A DNA stretch of 64,000 nt from a virus: positions 62,001 through 126,000 of IMG/VR virus record IMGVR_UViG_3300036832_001373, one strand, 5' to 3'. Numbering within the stretch: the first letter of the stretch is position 1; the number at the start of each line of letters is the position of its first letter. This document shows, piece by piece, positions 17,506 to 27,086 of this stretch. The notes beneath the pieces were generated by a model that did not search any database, had not been told where the DNA came from, and worked only from the letters and a program-made list of their open reading frames with translations. The position numbers and the translations under genes are program-made.

Positions 17506-18662
17506 GCTAACCCTAGATCCAAGCCTGCATCGTAGTCCGCTCCTTGACGTATTAGCGTATAGTTTTTCGTCACAGCAGTAGGTAAAATCATTGTTGAAAC
17601 TTCAGAAACAAAGTAGGATCCTTGAAATGGGGTAATAATTCCATCGTTTAAAACGAGAGAGTGAGGTTCCAGTAGAACATGATCTAGTAGTAATGCAGAT
17701 CTAGGGTACCGTGCTAGTATCTTAGCTTGAGTTGAGTACATACATTTAAATCTCAAATTTTGAACAGCAGCTCTATTGTAATTTGGGTGCTGATTGTCAG
17801 ACTTAAATGGCATAGTAGTAGCTCTCTGACTACCTATAGCATCAGATGCTATATTAGATAAAGAAGAAGCTAGTTGACCAATATCAGCGCTAACATCACC
17901 AAATCCTTTATCCAAATCGTACTCACCATTAGTAGAGCCATAGCCACCTAGAGTATTCAAGGTGCCAGAAATAGTTTCAAAAGTTGCATCAATTGTATCG
18001 TACATAATATCGTTAGCTGCTGGAGTATAATCTTGTGCGTATCTATTTAAAAACTTCCAAGAAGTACCACCACCAGATCTCGCATTAACATCATACATAC
18101 GAAGGGAACCATTAGCAAGAATAGCAATAACGAAACAAGAGAAATTAGAAGCCCAAGAGTGTGGAACTGTTTGAAAAATAAAGTCAATCCCTCTCTCGTT
18201 AGTACGCAACCAATACTGTACGTCAGAAGTTGCATCACAGTCTGGGGATAGCCCAGCGTCCCCTGCACAAGCAGCTATAGCATTAGCAGATGAAGTCTTA
18301 CCGTAGGACTTAATCCTAGCTCTAAACAAGTCATTAGCATCTAATCTTAATGAAAGAAAGTACTTAAACTCTGAGGTACCAGACCAAAGTCTTGAGTTAA
18401 ATACTTTCATTTTATAAAAACTAACATCAGGAGGATCCATTTGCATATCTGTAAGTGTAATATAAACTGGAGTACCGTCTACTGGAGGATTATCAAATAC
18501 GTATTTAGGACCACATGCAAATATAAATTCTCCAGTAGGATACTTAGCTTTACAACTCTCCATTATATCAATACGATCCAAGGCAGCCTGAGTCCAATCA
18601 ATAGACTCTCCTCTAATAGTTACTTCTAGAGCAAATCTATTTACGAGTAAACGAGTTCCCAT
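17502..18662 (-). CDS. Baseplate hub protein (gp27/gpD-like)
   Basis: 386-residue hub candidate. Hubs of this fold (T4 gp27, P2 gpD, VgrG N-terminus) form the trimeric ring that carries the spike. The order hub, small protein, spike supports this. Visible pattern: beta-rich first 130 residues, then SSANAIAACAGDAGLSPD followed by YWLRTNERGIDFI, and a strand LANGSLRMYDVNA, as in the gp27/gpD family where a 'W-x-x-E-x-G-x-x-F' type segment recurs. The C-terminal 100 residues are again beta-rich. Homology is pattern-based. Confidence 0.65.
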   Translation of the reverse strand: MGTRLLVNRFALEVTIRGESIDWTQAALDRIDIMESCKAKYPTGEFIFACGPKYVFDNPPVDGTPVYITLTDMQMDPPDVSFYKMKVFNSRLWSGTSEFKYFLSLRLDANDLFRARIKSYGKTSSANAIAACAGDAGLSPDCDATSDVQYWLRTNERGIDFIFQTVPHSWASNFSCFVIAILANGSLRMYDVNARSGGGTSWKFLNRYAQDYTPAANDIMYDTIDATFETISGTLNTLGGYGSTNGEYDLDKGFGDVSADIGQLASSLSNIASDAIGSQRATTMPFKSDNQHPNYNRAAVQNLRFKCMYSTQAKILARYPRSALLLDHVLLEPHSLVLNDGIITPFQGSYFVSEVSTMILPTAVTKNYTLIRQGADYDAGLDLGLA

Positions 18663-18663
18663 A

Positions 18664-18879
18664 CTACTTGTTTTCTTGCTTCTCTTTTAACTGCTTCTCA
18701 AGCTCTAAAATTCTCTCATTAAGTTTTGCTACTTCAGCACCACAGAGTGCAGCTTCATTAGCTGCTCTATCTCTCTGATTTTGTAAAGGAATAAGTAAGT
18801 ATTTAGGATCAACTTGTTGAGCTAAACCAAATAAAGTACTTGAAATAAAGAGAGTAAGAACTATTACTATATACTTCAT
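18664..18879 (-). CDS. Small exported coiled-coil protein, 71 aa
   Basis: The N-terminus MKYIVIVLTLFISSTLFGLA is a clear Sec signal peptide, with a likely cut near residue 20; the rest is a charged coiled coil (KLNERILELEKQLKEKQ). The product should lie in the periplasm or be anchored by the leader. ATG at 18879 is chosen because it overlaps the upstream stop as ATGA and puts the leader first; an earlier frame extension to 18924 would bury the signal sequence. There is no lipobox Cys, so it is not an obvious outer spanin. Function unknown. Confidence 0.65.
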   Translation of the reverse strand: MKYIVIVLTLFISSTLFGLAQQVDPKYLLIPLQNQRDRAANEAALCGAEVAKLNERILELEKQLKEKQENK

Positions 18880-19967
18880 GGGCAAGTTGCCTTTTTGTAA
18901 AAGTTTCCAGAAGAGTCCACACAAACATATAAACCACCTCCACCAGCACCACTAGGTAGGGTAAAAGTAGCACCACCGGTAGGTCCTATTGAAAAACCAT
19001 GTCCGTTAATCTGAGAAATTGAATAAGTCCCAGTAAACGTCATACCAACTGGAGTTGTTGAATTTTCTTTGAAACCAGCTTGAGAATGTGTAGTGGCTAA
19101 TAAACATCCGACACAAACTGCTACCAATGATGAACTGTCATTAATATCAATATCAGCAACATCTGCTATACGTGTTCCATTGAACAAGAGAGCATAATGA
19201 GATCCTACTCCAGAGCCAGCCTGACCACCATCAGTTATAGCTACATACGCAGTAACAGGATTGGATATCTGTCCACTGATAAATAATCCATAACAATTCC
19301 TTATAGCAATAGCACAATCTGCACCTTGATTAGAAATATCTAACTCTGTATTAACCTTAAAACCACCAGTATCTCCAGCATGAAGAACAAAATCTATAGA
19401 TTGTGCCCAGCTAGCTCCACCAGAATTGGAATCTGTAACAGTCGAGATAAAATTACATACCTTATTATCAGAGAAATTACCTGGACCAACCGGAGTACCA
19501 CCTTTACCTGAATTTAAATTACAGTCAACCGTCATAATATATTCAGCTATACTAGAGTCCTGAGTTGTAGTACCTTTTAAATAAAAGGCTGATCTTTGGT
19601 GATCCCCTTCAAGACATCCAATCAATGGACAATTTGTAAAAATAGCTCCACTGCCAGACATCCAGAGACCGTTATTCGGAAGAGTAGTATCAGGACAAGT
19701 TGTGCTACTACAAATTGACGCCGTAATCGTAGCTGGTGTGGTTAATTGATTTGGTAGTATAACGGATCCAGTAGTAGCATCAAGTTTACTCATGAAAGCT
19801 TGGTTTAGACTAAGAGGATTAGCTGGAGAAGTATTTTGACATATTGGATTTGGATAATTGGCACATAGAGGTGCTCCTTCAACAAATCCTGGATTACTTT
19901 GTGCCAATACAGATGGTATCCACAGAAATATTGTTAATATACTCAGTACTAGTTTATCCCAAGACAT
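18876..19967 (-). CDS. Secreted fibre-like protein with signal peptide, 363 aa
   Basis: Residues 1-22 (ending IPSVLAQ) form a Sec signal peptide, odd for a gene inside the baseplate cluster. The mature part has many cysteines and is beta-rich (TSICSSTTCPDTTLPNNG, YALLFNGT, a Gly-rich GGATFTLPSGAGGGG), ending with YVCVDSSGNFYKKATCP, a tail pattern seen in phage/prophage fibre-like proteins. Export would place it in the host envelope rather than in the virion. It overlaps the upstream gp53-like gene by 14 bases and the next exported protein by 4, so the two exported proteins may act together. Role unknown. Confidence 0.65.
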   Translation of the reverse strand: MSWDKLVLSILTIFLWIPSVLAQSNPGFVEGAPLCANYPNPICQNTSPANPLSLNQAFMSKLDATTGSVILPNQLTTPATITASICSSTTCPDTTLPNNGLWMSGSGAIFTNCPLIGCLEGDHQRSAFYLKGTTTQDSSIAEYIMTVDCNLNSGKGGTPVGPGNFSDNKVCNFISTVTDSNSGGASWAQSIDFVLHAGDTGGFKVNTELDISNQGADCAIAIRNCYGLFISGQISNPVTAYVAITDGGQAGSGVGSHYALLFNGTRIADVADIDINDSSSLVAVCVGCLLATTHSQAGFKENSTTPVGMTFTGTYSISQINGHGFSIGPTGGATFTLPSGAGGGGLYVCVDSSGNFYKKATCP

Positions 19968-20439
19968 TTGTACCTCCTAACTTGCTTTCTCCTAGAGTAA
20001 AAGTCTGAGAAGGAGTTGCAGCGACTCTCCTAGAACTAGGAGGACTTCCTTGTGGAACAACTGGAGTGGAAGTAAATTTTATCAATCTAAGCTGAGTAGT
20101 TCTCTGATTAATCTGAGATAAGAAACTGGATATATCGTCAGAACTTGGTATGTAAATATTAGTTCCAATTTCAATTTCAGTATCAGGAGTTATCATTTGA
20201 TTAGCAATTGATAGTATCCACCACAAGTCGTGTGTACCGTATTCTTGATGTGAAATTAAGTCTGGTACACCCTCCTTGGCAGCATCAATTCTACGAACTT
20301 GTCCAATAGAATTTCTTAAAAAGTAAGGTAAGTCTGTCCAGAAGAATGTGTAGGGGTCTAATATAGTATTCCCATTTGGATCAACAGCTGTCTTAAAGAA
20401 GTTATCTATTGAATATGGACGAGTTACGTTTGTAGCCAT
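19954..20439 (-). CDS. Baseplate wedge protein gp53-like
   Basis: 161 residues. The core shows the gp53/LysM-like baseplate pattern: a DLPYFLRNSIG segment, then QEYGTHDLWWILSIANQ, DTEIEIGTNIYIPS. In T4, gp53 joins the wedges around the hub. The C-terminal 45 residues are Pro/Ser-rich and probably extended. Position between the gp48/54-like gene and the hub is consistent. The start overlaps the previous stop by one base. Confidence 0.75.
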   Translation of the reverse strand: MATNVTRPYSIDNFFKTAVDPNGNTILDPYTFFWTDLPYFLRNSIGQVRRIDAAKEGVPDLISHQEYGTHDLWWILSIANQMITPDTEIEIGTNIYIPSSDDISSFLSQINQRTTQLRLIKFTSTPVVPQGSPPSSRRVAATPSQTFTLGESKLGGTNVLG

Positions 20440-21197
20440 TATTCTGTCAGGAATGGAGGAGGTCTTGCCTCACCTGGATTAGTCGTACCTACCCCAGCAG
20501 GTAACAATATGTCCATCATATCATTTTGTGTAAGAGAGTACACAGTCTTAAAGCTAACATAGCAAGTTCCCTCCATAGGGAGACCACCAGGATCCACTCC
20601 TGGAACCGTTGCACTTAGTTTCCCTTTGAAGGCAATCTGATCTAGACTAGATATAAATACTTCCTTCAATCTTATAAAATTACCTATATACACATTAATG
20701 ATATCAGGTTCGTTATTAAACTTGAAAGCACTAGGGAGATGTTCACTCACTTGTCCTGGATCAACTCTCGGACCTGGAGGTATTAGTCCGAACAGAGTAT
20801 TATTACCTCCTCTTTTTCTAGGTAACGCCATTCTAATCAAATTTCTTATTGGTCTAACTACTTCGTCAGTTGAACTTGATACAGCAAAGAAATGTAGAGG
20901 TAATATTACTTCTAACGGCATTGACCCAGTCCAAGACTGGGCAGTTAAGTATTGAGCAAATGGTACAGATCCAGTAATAATATTACCTACAAAACTAGTA
21001 AGAGCGTCTAGACCATTTGTAAGAACAGTATTCCAATTGGATTGAACTTTCATAGCTATCTCATCAGGTAGCCAAGCTTGAACCGATCCGTATACAGATG
21101 AGGTTATTATAACTAAGTAAAACTTATTCTGACCGAATAGTTTAGTAACTCCCCAATCCCCATAATCAACTATTCGTGCTGGTAGTTGGTCTGGCAT
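20439..21197 (-). CDS. Baseplate tube-initiator candidate (gp48/gp54-like)
   Basis: 252 residues just downstream of the tape measure, where T4-like phages carry gp48 and gp54, which cap the hub and start the tail tube. Segments such as QSWTGSMPLEVILPLHFFAV and EVVRPIRNLIRMALP are consistent with that group, and the C-terminal half is beta-rich as in tube-like folds (INVYIGNFIRLKEVF, CYVSFKTVYSLTQNDM). There is no unique motif, so this call depends largely on order. Confidence 0.5.
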   Translation of the reverse strand: MPDQLPARIVDYGDWGVTKLFGQNKFYLVIITSSVYGSVQAWLPDEIAMKVQSNWNTVLTNGLDALTSFVGNIITGSVPFAQYLTAQSWTGSMPLEVILPLHFFAVSSSTDEVVRPIRNLIRMALPRKRGGNNTLFGLIPPGPRVDPGQVSEHLPSAFKFNNEPDIINVYIGNFIRLKEVFISSLDQIAFKGKLSATVPGVDPGGLPMEGTCYVSFKTVYSLTQNDMMDILLPAGVGTTNPGEARPPPFLTE

Positions 21198-21209
21198 TTT
21201 AACCTCTCG

Positions 21210-24200
21210 TCAGAAACCTGATCCTGTTGAAGCCATAACTAGTGCCACATCTGAGGAGACAAATTTATGGGATGGTTGTTGTTGATTAGTAGCTCTGTGA
21301 TCTCTACCTTGGCCACCTGCCTGTGGTTTACGTTGAGACTTTTCTTGAGTTTTAGAATGCTGCTCTTTAAGCCGACTAACATCATTTTCTAATGATGCTT
21401 TTGAAGGTCCACCACCCTTAACATTAAGATTAGTAGGACTTTGAGAAAGTCCTCTAGTCTTAGCAGTACTCGGTATAGAACTTTCTCCTGTAGAAGTAAA
21501 ACCAGTAGACTCTAGCTCAGCCCTTTTAGTAGCTAACTGCTGCTGAATAAATTCGCTATGTTTACTTGACAAATTAAATCTTTCAGCAATACCTTCTGAA
21601 GGTTGTCTACCGGCTGTGACGCCCTCAGGTAAATTAGCTCCAATATATTTAAGATATGAACCTCCTTTAACATCTGACTCTTTCATAGAGCCAAATACCA
21701 TCTTCGAAGCAGGTGCGTTATAGTCTAATACCTCACCTTTTCCTGGGTTTGGACCTGTGTCAGAATGTCGTAGAATAAATGATTGTCCAGCATTTACTCC
21801 TTCCTTCGGCGTATTAAGATAGTACCCACCTAGAGTTTCACGACCTTTTCCAGGAAAATTATGATATCCAAATGCAATTCCTGGCGTCTCAGCAGGTAAA
21901 TGACTTGCCGCGGCAGTTGTTGGCTGAGTTCGATCCGTATAAGACTCCCCACTAACTGGATCAGTATATGTAACAGAACTAAGTCGTTTACCTTCTGGAC
22001 CGGTATAATAAATTGTAGAACGAGTTGGTTCATATGTCTTACTAAGGAGCGGACTGGTACTAGGATCACCTTGATAGAAAGGACGAAATATACCACCGCC
22101 CTTAGGAGTACCAACCCCAGGTCTACTACTTGGAAGTGGGGCTACTGTAGCTCCTCCTTCTGGACGAGACTTAAGCAACTCAGGTCCTTCGTCTCCAACT
22201 AGAACAGTTTCTCCGGGAGAAACCTCTCCTCCTTCTGCCAAAGCTCTTATAGAACCTTGATTAGAAGCGAACTGTGTATTACCTCGAATGTCATCGGAAT
22301 GAACTGGACGATTACCAGCTTTGTGGTGACTTATATTATGATGAGCATGATGATTTCTATGATGAACTCCGTGATGTTGTCCGTGGAAGGATCTATGGTG
22401 TTGTCCATGATGTCTTCCATGGTGAGAACCATGAGCAGTAGCATGTCTTATATGGTGGCGTCCATGGCGACGTCCACGACCTTCTCCATGAGAAGGAACT
22501 TTACCTAGAGTATGTAGAGGATGCAGGTCACTAGTTTCAGATCCATGTACATCATCTGGACGCTCTCTTGGTAGAGGTACATCCTCAGTAGGCTGACTGG
22601 CCATTGTAGTAGTAACTTCCGGTTCTGATTTTATCGCTGATCTAGTATCACCAGGATGAGACATAAACCCAGGACCATGCCTTGCAGTCTGACCTTTTAC
22701 GGCTATACTTTCGTCTACTTTTGCTGAATAACCAGTTGCAGACTGGGCACCAGAACCTGCTGCTGAGATATCTCTAGTAGTACTAGAAGTCTCGGTTATA
22801 TCAGTCGGCCTTGACCTAGGAGTCGGAACAAGTCCACCAGGTCCGTCTCTACCAGGTCTAGCTCTAGGCAGAGGTATTCTTTCTGCTTGTGGTACATCAA
22901 TAAGATCCTTAGTGTATGGAAGATTAGCTTTACGAACTTCACCCTTTAACCATTCTTTGTAGTAAGGTTCCATCTCCTCTTCTCTTGGAGCTCTTCCAAG
23001 CTTCCTACGAAGCATCTCTTGAGTTGATCCATAATCCCAACCTGGGTCTTTCCAGACTGGACGACGAAGAGTTTCAAGATCTCTCATCATTTCTGGAGAA
23101 ATTTGTTGAGGACCACGACCAGTATGAGGAGTTCCTGGAGGAGAAGTGTTAGCTGGGCTAGTTGCTCTTATGTCTGGATCGTAAGTCATACTAGCTTTTT
23201 TAGCACTAGTATGTGGCTTACCAGGAGGAGAAGAAGGAGTGGCAACTTTTGGAGTTTCTCCAGCAGCTCTTCTTCTTTCTTCCTCACCTACTACATGGGC
23301 CGGATAAGGATCCTTAGAGTGAACTGGAGGTGTATCAGTAGTAGTAGTAGTAGCTGTTTCCGTGGCTGGTTTCCCTGGAGCTTTACCTACAGGATAATTT
23401 CCTTCACGATAATTCTTACCCATTGGTATACTTTGAGCTTGATCCCAACCATGAGGTATGACTCTTTCTCCTTGCATAGTGCCAGTAGCAGTCCTACCAG
23501 TCTGCCATCCTCCAGCTGCCATACGACCAGGACCAGCGAGATCACTATGCATAGTATCCATTACACCATAACCACCAGGCCCATGTAAGAAATACCCTCC
23601 CCATCTATGTCGAGCAGCTAATTGAGGATTTGTTTTCTGTAGTTCTGTATGGATATCTTGATGAAATTGTTCGTACATACGATACTGACTAGGATCCTGA
23701 TAGTTATTTAGCATTTTTCCATCAGGACCAATAATTCTAAAATCAGTAGCACTTCCTCCTCTGTGGGGACCTTGGTTACGTTGACCTGAATAAGCTTCTA
23801 TGCGATACCCTTCTGGTAGATATGCTGAAGCTCTCCTGGCAGCTTCTACAAGTGCTCCTCTATTAGGATCACCTCCCATAGAATAATTTCCTACAGTAGA
23901 AAGTCTTTCCTTTCCGGCTACTCCTCCGGCTACTCCTCCACCTCCACCACCAGTTCCTTGAGGAATTTCTACATGAGGAGAATATGGACCGTAGCCAGTA
24001 ACTGTTCCTCCTCCTGAAGGTTTATAACCTGTAGCTGCTTTGCCAGCTTCACCTAAATGTTTAATAGTTTCATCAGGTCTTCTTATAGAACCAAAGATAT
24101 CTCCCATTGCGGCGATACCTTTTCCTGATCCTCCTCTCCAATGAGTTCCTGGTCCTCTTACACGATCTTCTGCGTATTTTACAAAAGCAGTAGAAGCAAC

Positions 24201-25994
24201 ATCAGGATCGTAAGCATTTCCTCCTCCCCATTTCTTAGCTTGACCTTGATCAAATTGATATAATCCAAATGATGTGGCGTCAGCACCCCTACCATGAGGC
24301 CCAAGCTTTGCGTTTAGATTAGACTCTTGAATCGCATTTGCAACACCAAATCTAGCCCATTCATCAGCAGAACCAGTTTTTATACCGTATTTAGCTCCAT
24401 CTGGAGGTATGTATCCAATCAATTTAGAGTTACTAAATTTCTGGTATAGATTTGCATATAATTCTTTTGCATCAACATGACCCGACTTATCAGCAACTAG
24501 CTTTCCAACTGGACCTCCAGAGGTTTGAGCTGGACCTCTAGGCATATCTCCTTCTGGAACTTGAGACCCAGGTTGGAAATGCCCTCCTGGTTTTACACCT
24601 AGAGCTTCACCTAATGTTCTGAGAGGTTTGTTTACATCACCAGTAACGTCAGACCCTTGGACTTGATCAGCTGGAGTGGTATCAGTTCCACCAGGAGTAT
24701 CACTACCTCCAGGCCCACTGCCTCCAGGTCCACCACCTCCTCGTCTACCACGTCCACCAAGTCCAGGAAGTCCTCCCATACCACCTCCAGGAAGACCTCC
24801 TCCACCCCCTCCACCTCCACCTCCACCACCACCGCCAGCTCCTCCACCTAAAGACTGGCCAGGAGGTGTGTAGGCTGCTAGTTGTACTCTTCCTCCTTGA
24901 TCTCGATTTAACAATTCCATTAGAAGTGCATTTAATTGACTAGATTCCTGACCTCTACTTCCTCTAAGGCTTTGGACTTCCGCAGCTAATGCTGCTAAAC
25001 CTTGTTGGTTAGCTGTAGGACTATTACCACCATTTCCAAGTGGAACAATAGCTTCCGGACCTGCCTCACCTACCATCGCCAGGGTAGGTCCCGTGACGAT
25101 ACCCCCTTGTTGGAAAGCTCGAAAAGGGACTTGACTACCGCCACGACGTAATGGCCGAAGAGTTCTATATGCAGATTCATTAGAAGGAGGAAGTCCGGGA
25201 GGAGTTGATGGAGGAGGTGATTGAGGAGTCTTTGACGGTGGTTGGTTAAATATATTAGGGTTAAATTCAGGCATCCCTTGTTTAAATTGATTCCACCAAC
25301 TAAAGTTTTCTGGCACTGGCATCTTAGCCAATTCATTAGCACGTCTTTGAAAATCCCACGCAGCAAAAGCTACAGCAAAGCCACCAAATAGAGCTTTTCC
25401 CATAATAGCAGCTTCGGCTAAAATTGATTTTGTAAAAGCTCCTCCGATAGCACCTCCGATAGCACTACCAATAGTACTCTCAGCTATGCTACCAGCAACT
25501 GACGTTCCAATTGACCCTAAAAGTCTAGAAGTTAGTGAAGCTACTATACCTTTTGAGTTGTCAGGATCCAAGAAGCCTCTAATTTTACGGAGATCGTCTG
25601 GAGTCTTACTTAAACCCTTAAGAGCATCAAAGCCGTGTTTTAATGTAACTCCCATTTGCCTCATTTCACTAAAGTTTTCTTGAAAACCTTTTACTAAAAT
25701 CCCTAATGTAGGATTAATTGCTCCTACGACATTCCCTACTGGGCGTCCAAATCCTTGGCCATAACCTGCCTGTTCCACGAAACTTCTAGCAAAGGGATTT
25801 CTCCTACCACCTCCTGGTGAACCACGACCTAAGTTATCTTCTAAGGTTTGGTCTAGACGTTCAAAGTTTCTATTTAGTTTTCTAAGTTCATCTCTTAAAC
25901 TAGAGATGGTGTCATCATATGATGGACCTTCTGGTCCACCTCCAGGTGGAGATGGCTGACCACCTGAAAGTGTAGACTTATTAGCTTGAGCCAT
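21210..25994 (-). CDS. Tape measure protein with two cell-wall-degrading domains and a His-rich stretch
   Basis: 1594 residues, by far the longest gene, between the gp26/51-like and gp48-like genes; sets tail length and helps DNA entry. Tape-measure signatures recur: MVGEAGPEAIVPLG near residue 311 and VLVGDEGPELLKS near 1266, with long Gly/Pro-rich disordered stretches including a run of Gly near 398. Residues ~510-640 look like a lytic transglycosylase/tail lysozyme (AIQESNLN, then SFGLYQFDQGQ). Residues ~705-825 resemble an M15-type D-Ala-D-Ala peptidase (LPEGYRIEAYSGQRN, then HRGGSATDF, later MHSDL) with His, Asp and His in metal-binding spacing. Residues ~1171-1228 contain many HH pairs. 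The first 260 residues are helical with hydrophobic segments typical of tape measures. Confidence 0.88.
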   Translation of the reverse strand: MAQANKSTLSGGQPSPPGGGPEGPSYDDTISSLRDELRKLNRNFERLDQTLEDNLGRGSPGGGRRNPFARSFVEQAGYGQGFGRPVGNVVGAINPTLGILVKGFQENFSEMRQMGVTLKHGFDALKGLSKTPDDLRKIRGFLDPDNSKGIVASLTSRLLGSIGTSVAGSIAESTIGSAIGGAIGGAFTKSILAEAAIMGKALFGGFAVAFAAWDFQRRANELAKMPVPENFSWWNQFKQGMPEFNPNIFNQPPSKTPQSPPPSTPPGLPPSNESAYRTLRPLRRGGSQVPFRAFQQGGIVTGPTLAMVGEAGPEAIVPLGNGGNSPTANQQGLAALAAEVQSLRGSRGQESSQLNALLMELLNRDQGGRVQLAAYTPPGQSLGGGAGGGGGGGGGGGGGGLPGGGMGGLPGLGGRGRRGGGGPGGSGPGGSDTPGGTDTTPADQVQGSDVTGDVNKPLRTLGEALGVKPGGHFQPGSQVPEGDMPRGPAQTSGGPVGKLVADKSGHVDAKELYANLYQKFSNSKLIGYIPPDGAKYGIKTGSADEWARFGVANAIQESNLNAKLGPHGRGADATSFGLYQFDQGQAKKWGGGNAYDPDVASTAFVKYAEDRVRGPGTHWRGGSGKGIAAMGDIFGSIRRPDETIKHLGEAGKAATGYKPSGGGTVTGYGPYSPHVEIPQGTGGGGGGVAGGVAGKERLSTVGNYSMGGDPNRGALVEAARRASAYLPEGYRIEAYSGQRNQGPHRGGSATDFRIIGPDGKMLNNYQDPSQYRMYEQFHQDIHTELQKTNPQLAARHRWGGYFLHGPGGYGVMDTMHSDLAGPGRMAAGGWQTGRTATGTMQGERVIPHGWDQAQSIPMGKNYREGNYPVGKAPGKPATETATTTTTDTPPVHSKDPYPAHVVGEEERRRAAGETPKVATPSSPPGKPHTSAKKASMTYDPDIRATSPANTSPPGTPHTGRGPQQISPEMMRDLETLRRPVWKDPGWDYGSTQEMLRRKLGRAPREEEMEPYYKEWLKGEVRKANLPYTKDLIDVPQAERIPLPRARPGRDGPGGLVPTPRSRPTDITETSSTTRDISAAGSGAQSATGYSAKVDESIAVKGQTARHGPGFMSHPGDTRSAIKSEPEVTTTMASQPTEDVPLPRERPDDVHGSETSDLHPLHTLGKVPSHGEGRGRRHGRHHIRHATAHGSHHGRHHGQHHRSFHGQHHGVHHRNHHAHHNISHHKAGNRPVHSDDIRGNTQFASNQGSIRALAEGGEVSPGETVLVGDEGPELLKSRPEGGATVAPLPSSRPGVGTPKGGGIFRPFYQGDPSTSPLLSKTYEPTRSTIYYTGPEGKRLSSVTYTDPVSGESYTDRTQPTTAAASHLPAETPGIAFGYHNFPGKGRETLGGYYLNTPKEGVNAGQSFILRHSDTGPNPGKGEVLDYNAPASKMVFGSMKESDVKGGSYLKYIGANLPEGVTAGRQPSEGIAERFNLSSKHSEFIQQQLATKRAELESTGFTSTGESSIPSTAKTRGLSQSPTNLNVKGGGPSKASLENDVSRLKEQHSKTQEKSQRKPQAGGQGRDHRATNQQQPSHKFVSSDVALVMASTGSGF

Positions 25995-26004
25995 GACTTA
26001 CTCT

Positions 26005-27042
26005 CTAGCCTCGCTTTACTATAGAATCGAAGCGCGCAGGTCCAGGACCAACATCTAACTCCACCTGTGCCTCGTGGCGAACCTCTTCAAGAATTCTATT
26101 TGCTAGCTTATCAGACTGCTCTTTAGTTATAATTGGAGTTACTGTCTTGCTCTCGCCATTAGAGTTTGCTCCTCTAGCTGAGCCTTCGCTTTGGATAGGT
26201 TGTCTAGTTCTGCTTGGTGGCGTCTCTGGAACCAGATTAGGTGTGGAAACGACTGGTTCTGCTGTTCGCTTAGCTGCATGCTTAAGTGATTTAGTAGAAA
26301 GTATTCTAGTTCTAATATCTGCGAAGTCGGAATCAGTGGGAAAAAATTCCAGTACTGAAAACCGAAAGGATACTGTTCGGGGTTCTCCACACTTAGAGCA
26401 TTTACACTCCATAGTATTATCAGGACCGTATCTAAACAGTCTCTTAAATCCTTCGATAACAAAAACGTCTTCTGGAGAAAATACGTTATTGATTAATTCC
26501 CATTTTTCTAGTGGCGTATGGCCATTATCGAATTCCATCATGCATAGCAGTTCCGCCTTGCGGAAGTGGCCTTCGTTGGGATTGTCGATTGAGAGCATCT
26601 TGACCTGGTTGGCTGCGCTAACGTCATCAACTTCTTTAGGAAGCCTAAAGATCATCTGATGACCGCAGGGTAGGTCAAGGCCAACTCCGTCTAGGGGATA
26701 GTCGTCTGCGACTGACGGAGATACAATTTTTGTGAGATCTAATTTACTTGAGTTTTGAGACTGGCAGGTAGGGCACTGCCAAGGAAGATTATATGGAAAA
26801 TGAGAGTAGGAATTTACTCTCTGCCAGTAAACTATGAAAAGAAAATCTGGCTCGTAGAGTTCTTCTACCTTTATTCCTTTTAACGTATTCTCTATTAAAG
26901 TCCGTAAAGCAGGAATAGATCCAGTACGTCTTATGATATAGTAATTCTCTACTTCGGAAGGACCAAATTGACGTATTGATACTTCTTTTTGATAGAGACG
27001 TGCTCCAGGTAGAGTAAGTGGATGATACTGCATCCCAGCCAT
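26005..27042 (-). CDS. Baseplate hub assembly protein, gp26/gp51-like, zinc-binding
   Basis: 345 residues. It has two Cys pairs, CPTC near residue 89 and CKCSKCGE near 215, as in the T4 gp26/gp51-type baseplate family that binds zinc and acts in hub assembly. Around the first pair is a typical block (NLPWQCPTCQSQ preceded by FLIVYWQRVNSYS). The C-terminal 90 residues are charged and Ser/Thr/Pro-rich. The location between tubes and tape measure matches T4-like gene order, where chaperone-type proteins often lie. Confidence 0.7.
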   Translation of the reverse strand: MAGMQYHPLTLPGARLYQKEVSIRQFGPSEVENYYIIRRTGSIPALRTLIENTLKGIKVEELYEPDFLFIVYWQRVNSYSHFPYNLPWQCPTCQSQNSSKLDLTKIVSPSVADDYPLDGVGLDLPCGHQMIFRLPKEVDDVSAANQVKMLSIDNPNEGHFRKAELLCMMEFDNGHTPLEKWELINNVFSPEDVFVIEGFKRLFRYGPDNTMECKCSKCGEPRTVSFRFSVLEFFPTDSDFADIRTRILSTKSLKHAAKRTAEPVVSTPNLVPETPPSRTRQPIQSEGSARGANSNGESKTVTPIITKEQSDKLANRILEEVRHEAQVELDVGPGPARFDSIVKRG

Positions 27043-27086
27043 AGTCTTTTCCTTTCAGTGTTACAGCACATTCTTAGACCACTAGT

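Noticed and set aside
18879-18924. Upstream extension of the small exported protein to 86 residues
   Set aside because: It would place 15 residues before the signal peptide; the ATG overlapping the previous stop fits better.
22257-23588. Met/Ser-rich + strand frames opposite the tape measure
   Set aside because: They arise from His-rich and Pro/Gly-rich codons read in reverse and lack start signals.
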